From Candidatus Eiseniibacteriota bacterium (GTDB lineage: Bacteria > Eisenbacteria > RBG-16-71-46 > CAIMUX01 > WJJG01), in contig VGIY01000202.1 of NCBI GenBank assembly GCA_016867695.1, forward strand, positions 1 to 5,149: a DNA stretch of 5,149 bases, written 5' to 3'. The position numbers and the translations under genes are program-made. Position 1 is the stretch's first letter. Each line of letters opens with the position of its first letter. Shown piece by piece: positions 1 through 3,763 of the stretch. The notes under the pieces are model-generated. The model did no database searches. It worked only from the letters and a program-made list of their open reading frames with translations, and was not told the origin of the DNA.

Positions 1-125
1 TACCTGCCCGCGCGCCTTCCCGCCGCTCGCCGGCGGCCCCCGAGGCAAGCGCGCAACGCTCATTCCTGCAATCGTTTGCTGGATTCCGCCCTGCCCTTGC
101 CGGCGTCGGCGCGGGCAAGTTCCTG
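1..125. other. Leader region with no recognisable gene
   Basis: No reading frame here gives a protein I recognise, although two frames stay open because stop codons are rare at this GC content. Bases 55-92 are less GC-rich than the surroundings. Two weak hairpins are possible: GCCGC (22-26) with GCGGC (33-37), and CTTGCC (96-101) with GGCAAG (114-119). Either could be the end of an upstream transcript, but no stop codon with a convincing upstream gene is visible. It may be the tail of a spacer whose gene lies left of the window. Confidence 0.4.
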
Positions 126-154
126 TTGCTACGGGCCCGGGGCCGTGCTAGAAG
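126..154 (+). promoter_or_regulatory. Candidate sigma-70-type promoter for the barrel gene
   Basis: TTGCTA (126-131) and TAGAAG (149-154) match the -35 and -10 consensus at four of six positions each and are separated by exactly 17 bases. A TGC at 146-148 forms an extended -10. Transcription would start near 161, leaving an untranslated leader of about 165 bases before the ATG at 327. This is a pattern match only. The TGCTA core also appears in the candidate murA promoter at 2288-2296, which supports both slightly. Confidence 0.4.
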
Positions 155-291
155 GCCTCGTCGACAGCCAGTCCGCGCGGGCGGCAGGCTCTCTCGGCAT
201 CGAGGCCCCGTCCCGCGAGTCTCCTCCATGAACGGGGGGGCGCCGGCAGGTTTCGGTGGGGCAAGGCGACGTTCTTGGAAGTGGGTGCTTG

Positions 292-307
292 GGGCCGCGC
301 GCGGCCC
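292..307. repeat. 16-base perfect palindrome before the ribosome binding site
   Basis: GGGCCGCGCGCGGCCC reads the same on both strands. In RNA it would fold as a six-base-pair GGGCCG/CGGCCC stem with a CGCG loop, ending six bases before the Shine-Dalgarno sequence at 314. It could be a protein-binding site, an mRNA-stabilising hairpin, or a chance result of high GC content. Confidence 0.5.
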
Positions 308-313
308 GCGAAC

Positions 314-320
314 AGGAGGT
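314..320 (+). promoter_or_regulatory. Strong ribosome binding site for the barrel gene
   Basis: AGGAGGT is a full-strength Shine-Dalgarno sequence six bases before the ATG at 327. It decides the start: the same frame is open back to 126 with another ATG at 228, but that ATG has no such site and would put a basic stretch in front of the signal peptide. Confidence 0.85.
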
Positions 321-326
321 GTCGGC

Positions 327-992
327 ATGAGAGTCAAGGGAGCCATCGCGATCCTGATGGCGTTGCTCCTGGTGGTTCCGGTCATGGCCCAGGAGAAGCA
401 GATCAACCTCGGCGTCAAGGGCGGGATCAACATGGCCAACCTGTCCTATGATCCGAAGCCTGAGGAGGGGTCGAGCAGTCTCATGGGCCTGGCCGGCGGC
501 ATGGTGCTGAGCTTCAACCTCTCCCCCGCCGCCTCGTTCGACGGGGAAGTGCTCTACATCCAGAAGGGCGCTTCGTGGGATGTCGCCGACGAGGAGTGCT
601 CGGGCGACACGGACGTCAAGCTCACCTACATCAGCATCAGCCCGATGCTGCGGTTCAAGATCCACTCCCAGAGCCTGACGCCCTACTTCATGGGCGGGGG
701 CGAGATCGGCCTGCTGATGAGCGCGAAGGCGAAGGCCTCGTGGACCTGTCAGGGCGAGTCCGATGACTACGAGGAGGATGTGAAGGACTCCTTCAAGAGC
801 ATCGACTTCGGCATCTCCTTCGGCGCCGGCGTCGAGTTCCCGATGGGCAACTCCGGGCTCTTCGTCGAGGCCCGCTACGCGATGGGCCTGACCGACATCG
901 GCGAGGATGTCGAGGAGTCCACGATGCAGGACGAAGACGAGGGGACAATCAAGACCAAGGGCATCTACCTGCTCGCCGGCATCCGCTTCTGA
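327..992 (+). CDS. Outer-membrane beta-barrel protein (porin-like, OMP_b-brl type)
   Basis: This 221-residue protein begins with a typical signal peptide: basic MRVK, a hydrophobic core at about 5-19, and a likely signal peptidase I site after VMA at residue 21, giving a mature protein of about 200 residues. The rest alternates short amphipathic strands (about 26-40, 54-64, 70-80, 97-111, 117-131, 160-171, 177-188, 212-221) with acidic loops, as expected for an eight-strand barrel. It ends IYLLAGIRF; a C-terminal phenylalanine is the usual signal for outer-membrane insertion by the BAM complex. The opening GVKGGINMANLS resembles the first strand of small porin-like families. Two cysteines, C91 and C141, lie in polar loops and could form a disulfide. 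The substrate or role cannot be read from sequence; it may be structural, adhesive or a narrow pore. It has its own ribosome binding site and probably its own promoter and terminator, so it looks monocistronic. Confidence 0.85.
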   Translation: MRVKGAIAILMALLLVVPVMAQEKQINLGVKGGINMANLSYDPKPEEGSSSLMGLAGGMVLSFNLSPAASFDGEVLYIQKGASWDVADEECSGDTDVKLTYISISPMLRFKIHSQSLTPYFMGGGEIGLLMSAKAKASWTCQGESDDYEEDVKDSFKSIDFGISFGAGVEFPMGNSGLFVEARYAMGLTDIGEDVEESTMQDEDEGTIKTKGIYLLAGIRF

Positions 993-1019
993 GCGCGTGA
1001 GCGCCGCGGCATCGAGTCG

Positions 1020-1045
1020 GGAGCCGGCCCCCCGGGGCCGGCTCC
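1020..1045 (+). terminator. Perfect 12-bp GC hairpin after the barrel gene
   Basis: GGAGCCGGCCCC (1020-1031) is followed after two bases by its exact reverse complement (1034-1045), 27 bases past the TGA. In RNA it would fold with 10 base pairs and a six-base loop. No T-tract follows, so it is not a textbook intrinsic terminator. It may still end transcription in a lineage using U-poor terminators, or protect the 3' end of the mRNA. The 3' arm is also the start of the direct repeat described separately. Confidence 0.55.
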
Positions 1046-1117
1046 TCACGTCTGGGGGCGCGCGCCGGCGCCGCGAGCGTGGGCAGAACGGCCGGCTCCT
1101 CGCGTCTGGGGGCGCGC
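1036..1117. repeat. 28-base direct repeat, two copies 54 bases apart
   Basis: Bases 1036-1063 and 1090-1117 match at 27 of 28 positions, differing only at 1048 (A) versus 1102 (G). The stretch between them can be read as a degenerate middle copy, giving a 27-base period of three units (1038-1064, 1065-1091, 1092-1118); the middle unit matches the first at about half of its bases. The array fills most of the gap between the barrel gene and prmC, and its last copy ends seven bases before the prmC start. Confidence 0.85.
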
Positions 1118-1124
1118 AGCGCGC
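1112..1124 (+). promoter_or_regulatory. Palindrome abutting the prmC start, no Shine-Dalgarno
   Basis: GCGCGC (1112-1117) and GCGCGC (1119-1124) flank a single A and end directly at the ATG at 1125. They can pair as a small hairpin. The only purine-rich element nearby is GGGGG (1108-1112), a poor Shine-Dalgarno match at 12 bases spacing. Initiation at prmC therefore looks weak or Shine-Dalgarno-independent. Confidence 0.45.
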
Positions 1125-2120
1125 ATGGCCCGCAGCGCCGATCAGCTGATCCGGGACGCGGCGCGGTCGCTGGCGGCCGTGCGCGTCGGGAACCCGCGCT
1201 TCGAGGCCGAGCTCCTGCTCGCCCACGCCCTGCGCCGCCCGCGGATCTTCCTCTTCACCCACCCCGAGTACGCGCCGGCCGGCGCCGAGAGATCCCGCTT
1301 CGACGAGCTCCTCGGGCGCCGCCTCTCGGGCGAGCCGCTGCAGTACGTCCTCGGCACGGCGCAGTTCCGCGAGCTGACGCTCAAGGTCGAGCCGGGCGTG
1401 CTCATCCCCCGCTCGGAGACCGAGCTGCTCGTCGATATCGCCTGGAGGGCGCTCCTGCGGCGCAGGCCGGACCAGGGGGCGGCGGCACCCTCGAGCCCCG
1501 ACGCCCGGCGCGGCGGCTGGTCCGGCCCTCGGCCCGAAGCCCGGCACGACGCGCCCTCGACGCCGCGCCCCTGGGTGATCGACGTCGGCGTGGGCTCGGG
1601 GGCGATCCTGCTCGGCCTGCTCTACGAGTCGGCGCAGGCGCTGACGCCCGATCCGTCGCCCTGCTGGTTCCGCCCGCTGGGCATCGACGTGTCGCCCGTC
1701 GCGCTGCGGCTCACCGCCGAGAACGCGCGGCTCAACGGCCTGCCGCGCCCGCACCTCGCCTGCGGCGATCTCCTCGCCCCGGTCGACCCCGAACGCCCGG
1801 TGGCGGCGATCGTCAGCAACCCTCCCTACATCGCCACGGGCGAGATGCCGGAGCTGCCGCCCGAGATCCGCGAGCACGAGCCGCCCGTCGCGCTGCACGG
1901 CGGCCCGGACGGGCTGGCGGTAATCCGCGAGCTGCTCGATCAGGCCCTCGGCTTCGTCGCCCGCGGCACCCTGCTCTGCATCGAGATCGGCGCGACGCAG
2001 GAAGAGGCCGTCTCCCGGGAACTCACCCGGTGCGGGCTGCGCGGCATCGCCGAGATCCACCCCGACCTGGCCGGCCGGCCCCGCGTCGTCTGCGTCGACC
2101 CCGGGCGCGGGGGGCGGTAG
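1125..2120 (+). CDS. prmC: Peptide chain release factor N5-glutamine methyltransferase PrmC (HemK)
   Basis: PrmC is a cytoplasmic S-adenosylmethionine enzyme that methylates the glutamine of the GGQ motif in release factors RF1 and RF2, which is needed for efficient termination. The 331 residues show the family order: an N-terminal helical substrate-binding domain (about 1-90, with FEAELLLAHAL near 26-36 and GEPLQYVLG near 69-77), the LIPRSETE junction (93-100), SAM-binding motif I VIDVGVGSGAI (151-161), an acidic end of strand 2 in GIDVSP (187-191), and the catalytic NPPY at 232-235. HGGPDGL (258-264) and the C-terminal RPRVVCVDPGR also fit. The family is usually about 280 residues. The excess lies mainly in a Pro/Ala/Arg-rich linker at about 112-149 between the two domains, and in a smaller addition near 170-183 containing TPDPSP. 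The start is supported by alignment with the PrmC N-terminus even though no good ribosome binding site is visible. The usual upstream partner prfA is absent; murA follows. Confidence 0.96.
   Translation: MARSADQLIRDAARSLAAVRVGNPRFEAELLLAHALRRPRIFLFTHPEYAPAGAERSRFDELLGRRLSGEPLQYVLGTAQFRELTLKVEPGVLIPRSETELLVDIAWRALLRRRPDQGAAAPSSPDARRGGWSGPRPEARHDAPSTPRPWVIDVGVGSGAILLGLLYESAQALTPDPSPCWFRPLGIDVSPVALRLTAENARLNGLPRPHLACGDLLAPVDPERPVAAIVSNPPYIATGEMPELPPEIREHEPPVALHGGPDGLAVIRELLDQALGFVARGTLLCIEIGATQEEAVSRELTRCGLRGIAEIHPDLAGRPRVVCVDPGRGGR
1465..1527. repeat. 11-base perfect inverted repeat inside the PrmC linker
   Basis: GGCCGGACCAG (1465-1475) has an exact inverted copy at 1517-1527, with 41 bases between. 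The whole element is 63 bases, or 21 codons, and lies within the low-complexity linker that other PrmC proteins lack (residues about 114-135). A nested GGGGC (1476-1480) / GCCCC (1495-1499) pairing is also possible. It would give a stem-loop in the mRNA and resembles palindromic elements that insert in frame, but chance in GC-rich DNA is not excluded. Confidence 0.6.
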
Positions 2121-2137
2121 CGCCGCCGGCGCGGCGC
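2120..2137 (+). terminator. GC hairpin directly after the prmC stop
   Basis: CGCCGC (2121-2126) and GCGGCG (2131-2136) pair across a CGGC loop, extended to seven base pairs by G2120 and C2137. It begins at the last base of the TAG stop codon. There is no T-tract, so its role as a terminator is uncertain; mRNA end protection or translational uncoupling are alternatives. Confidence 0.4.
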
Positions 2138-2154
2138 CCTCCGGCCGCCCTTCG

Positions 2155-2283
2155 CCCGCGGCGCCCCGGCATGCCGCGCCGGAGCCCGCCGCGCCGTCAC
2201 GTGCCGCTGGATGGCCCGGCGCGTCCCGGCCCGCGGCGCCCCGGCATGCCGCGCCGTGACCTGCCGCTGGATGGCCCGGCGCG
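2155..2283. repeat. Direct repeat of 54 bases, two copies, one with a 15-base insertion
   Basis: Bases 2155-2181 are repeated exactly at 2230-2256, and the following 27 bases (2197-2223) recur at 2257-2283 with only two differences near their start. Copy one carries 15 extra bases (2182-2196) between the halves, which partly duplicate neighbouring CGCCGCGCCG sequence. Both copies contain the palindrome CGGCATGCCG. The array fills the centre of the prmC-murA gap, and its second copy ends eight bases before the candidate murA -10 element. It is also stop-free in the murA frame and contains in-frame ATGs at 2171 and 2246 that could mislead start calling. Confidence 0.88.
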
Positions 2284-2296
2284 CGTCTGCTACGCT
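2268..2296 (+). promoter_or_regulatory. Candidate promoter for murA
   Basis: TGC followed by TACGCT (2288-2296) forms an extended -10. The hexamer 17 bases upstream, TGGATG (2268-2273), is a weak -35 and lies inside the second repeat copy. Transcription would start near 2302, giving a leader of about 34 bases. The extended -10 is the main support; the -35 alone would not be convincing. Confidence 0.35.
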
Positions 2297-2324
2297 GCGC
2301 CGGCGCATCCGCGCGCGACACGAG

Positions 2325-2329
2325 AAGGA
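2325..2329 (+). promoter_or_regulatory. Ribosome binding site for murA
   Basis: AAGGA, within GAGAAGGA, sits six bases before the ATG at 2336. It selects this start over the in-frame ATGs at 2171 and 2246, which would add a basic, proline-rich peptide translated from the intergenic repeat. MurA proteins normally begin only a few residues before the conserved IIVEGG-type strand, as here. Confidence 0.75.
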
Positions 2330-2335
2330 CCCGGC

Positions 2336-3604
2336 ATGGACGAGATCATCGTGGAGGGGGGCACGCCCCTGCGGGGCGAGGTCGTCATCGGCGGCGCCAA
2401 GAACGCGGTGCTGCCCATGATGGCCGCCTGCCTGCTCGTCCCGGGGCCGGTGCGCATCCGCAACGTCCCTCGCCTGCGCGATGTCGCCACCTTCCTCGAC
2501 CTGCTCCACGCCCTGGGCGTGCGCGGCGGCTACGAGAACCACAGCCTCGTCCTCGACGCCTCGCGCGTCGCCTCCTGCGAGGCGCCATACGCCCACGTGA
2601 AGAAGATGCGCGCCTCGATCTACGTCCTCGGACCACTGCTGGCGCGGCTCGGGCAGGCGCGCGTCTCGATGCCGGGCGGCTGCGCCTGGGGACCGCGGCC
2701 GGTGAATCTGCACCAGGACGCGATGCAGGCCCTCGGCGCCCAACTGGCTCTCGAGCACGGCTACATCGTCGCCCGCGCCGACCGGCTGCGCGGGGCGAAG
2801 ATCGTCTTCGACGTCTGCAGCGTCGGCGCGACGGGCAACGCGATGATGGCCGCGGCGCTGGCCGAAGGCACGACCGAGATCGAGAATGCCGCCGCCGAGC
2901 CGGAGATCGCCGCGCTGGCCGAGTTCCTCAACGGCCTCGGCGCGCGCATCCGCGGAGCGGGGGGCAAGACGATCACGATCGAGGGCGTCACCGCGCTCCA
3001 GCAGGCCGAGCCCTTCGTCAACATCCCCGATCGCATCGAGGCGGGGACCTTCCTCGTCGCCGGCGCGATCACCGGCGGGGATGTCGTCGCCCGCGGCGTG
3101 CGCCCCGATCACCTGGCGATGGTCCTCTCGCGCCTCGAGCGCATGGGTTGCGAGCTGACGACGGGCGCCGACAGCGTCCGCGTCCGCGTCGGGAAGGGGG
3201 GCCTGCAGGGCACGGCCATCGTCACCGAGCCCTATCCCGGCTTCCCGACGGACTTGCAGGCGCAGTTCATGGCGCTGCTCTGCCTCGCCCGGGGCACGGG
3301 CGTGATCACGGAGACGATCTACCCTGATCGCTTCACCCACGTGCCCGAGTTGCGGCGCCTGGGGGCGGAGATCACGCTCTCCGGCAATGTCGCCACCGTG
3401 ACCGGGGTGGAGCGGCTCCAGGGCGCCTCGGTCATGTCCACCGACATCCGCGCCAGCTCGGCGCTCATCCTGGGGGGACTGGCGGCGGCGGGCTGGACGC
3501 GCGTGTCGCGCGTCTATCACATCGATCGCGGCTACGAGCGGATCGAGGAGAAGCTGCAGGGCCTGGGCGCGCGCATCCGCCGCGTCCGGGAGGGAGAGAC
3601 GTAG
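2336..3604 (+). CDS. murA: UDP-N-acetylglucosamine 1-carboxyvinyltransferase MurA
   Basis: MurA transfers the enolpyruvyl group of phosphoenolpyruvate to UDP-GlcNAc in the cytoplasm, the first committed step of peptidoglycan synthesis. The protein is 422 residues, the normal family length, and spans both inverse alpha/beta domains of the EPSP-synthase fold. Visible landmarks are K22-N23 in GGAKNAVLP, R92 in MRASIYVLGP, the catalytic loop GGCAWGPRPVNLH with C116 and R121, SVGATGNAMMAA (162-173), IPDRIEAGTFLVAGA (230-244), FPTD with D306, RFTHVPELRRLGA (332-344), D370 in DIRASSALI, and HIDRGYERIEEKL (395-407) with R398. A cysteine at 116 is the form that fosfomycin normally alkylates. Tryptophan at 118 in the loop is unusual; Ile, Leu or Thr-Ile is more typical there. 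The gene follows prmC after 215 bases and probably has its own promoter, so it need not be cotranscribed with prmC. selB follows. Confidence 0.97.
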   Translation: MDEIIVEGGTPLRGEVVIGGAKNAVLPMMAACLLVPGPVRIRNVPRLRDVATFLDLLHALGVRGGYENHSLVLDASRVASCEAPYAHVKKMRASIYVLGPLLARLGQARVSMPGGCAWGPRPVNLHQDAMQALGAQLALEHGYIVARADRLRGAKIVFDVCSVGATGNAMMAAALAEGTTEIENAAAEPEIAALAEFLNGLGARIRGAGGKTITIEGVTALQQAEPFVNIPDRIEAGTFLVAGAITGGDVVARGVRPDHLAMVLSRLERMGCELTTGADSVRVRVGKGGLQGTAIVTEPYPGFPTDLQAQFMALLCLARGTGVITETIYPDRFTHVPELRRLGAEITLSGNVATVTGVERLQGASVMSTDIRASSALILGGLAAAGWTRVSRVYHIDRGYERIEEKLQGLGARIRRVREGET

Positions 3605-3626
3605 CGCTCCGCCGCCGGGCGGAGCG
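3605..3626 (+). terminator. Perfect 9-bp GC hairpin directly after the murA stop
   Basis: CGCTCCGCC (3605-3613) pairs fully with GGCGGAGCG (3618-3626) across a GCCG tetraloop, beginning at the first base after the TAG stop codon. No T-tract follows. It is the third such post-stop hairpin in the window. It is a plausible U-less terminator or 3'-end stabiliser. Confidence 0.5.
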
Positions 3627-3648
3627 TCGCGGGCGACGAGCTCGGGCG

Positions 3649-3749
3649 CCGGCGCGCGGCAGGCGCCCCCCGGCGCGCGGCAGGCGCTCCCGGCGAGCGC
3701 GGCAGGCGCCCCGGCGCGCGGCAGGCGCCCCCGGCGCGCGGCAGGCGGA
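3649..3749. repeat. Five tandem copies of a 20-21-base GC-rich unit
   Basis: Units start at 3649, 3670, 3690, 3711 and 3731. The core is CCGGCGCGCGGCAGGCGCC. Copy three has a small AG insertion and the last copy ends in GGA where the ribosome binding site of selB begins. Within most units GGCGC can pair with GCGCC around a GCGGCAG loop, so the array could form a chain of small hairpins or slipped pairings. No direct-repeat/unique-spacer pattern is present, so it is not a CRISPR. The array fills most of the gap between murA and selB. Confidence 0.9.
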
Positions 3750-3755
3750 GAGAGG
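3747..3755 (+). promoter_or_regulatory. Ribosome binding site for selB
   Basis: GGAGAGAGG ends eight bases before the ATG at 3764 and is the only purine-rich run in the gap. It supports starting SelB at 3764, although this gives the protein a long N-terminal extension. Confidence 0.6.
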
Positions 3756-3763
3756 CAGATCCC

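Noticed and set aside
155..291. Riboswitch in the long leader of the barrel gene
   Set aside because: The leader is long enough, but I could not match it to any aptamer consensus I know, including cyclic di-GMP and cobalamin classes. A covariance-model search would decide.
990..1124. UGA readthrough or selenocysteine joining the barrel protein to PrmC, given SelB in the same window and a hairpin after the TGA
   Set aside because: The two genes share a frame with only this TGA between them, and the hairpin loop lies about 37 bases away. But the loop starts with C rather than the G expected of a bacterial SECIS, the barrel protein ends naturally at its C-terminal phenylalanine, and PrmC has a normal N-terminus at 1125.
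129..2321. Long open frame on the - strand (730 codons)
   Set aside because: Antisense to the barrel gene and prmC, repetitive Arg/Ala/Gly-rich translation, no domain or start signal; explained by high GC content.
1079..2335. Upstream part of the murA reading frame as an N-terminal domain of MurA
   Set aside because: The frame is open only because stops are rare; it overlaps prmC out of frame and then reads the intergenic repeat. MurA homology and the ribosome binding site both place the start at 2336.
3649..3749. CRISPR array
   Set aside because: Units are contiguous tandem copies of 20-21 bases with no unique spacers, and no cas gene is present.
3605..3763. tRNA(Sec) gene or small ORF between murA and selB
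   Set aside because: No acceptor stem, T-loop GGTTCGA-type motif or CCA end is visible, and the in-frame stretch has no start codon. The space is a hairpin plus tandem repeats.
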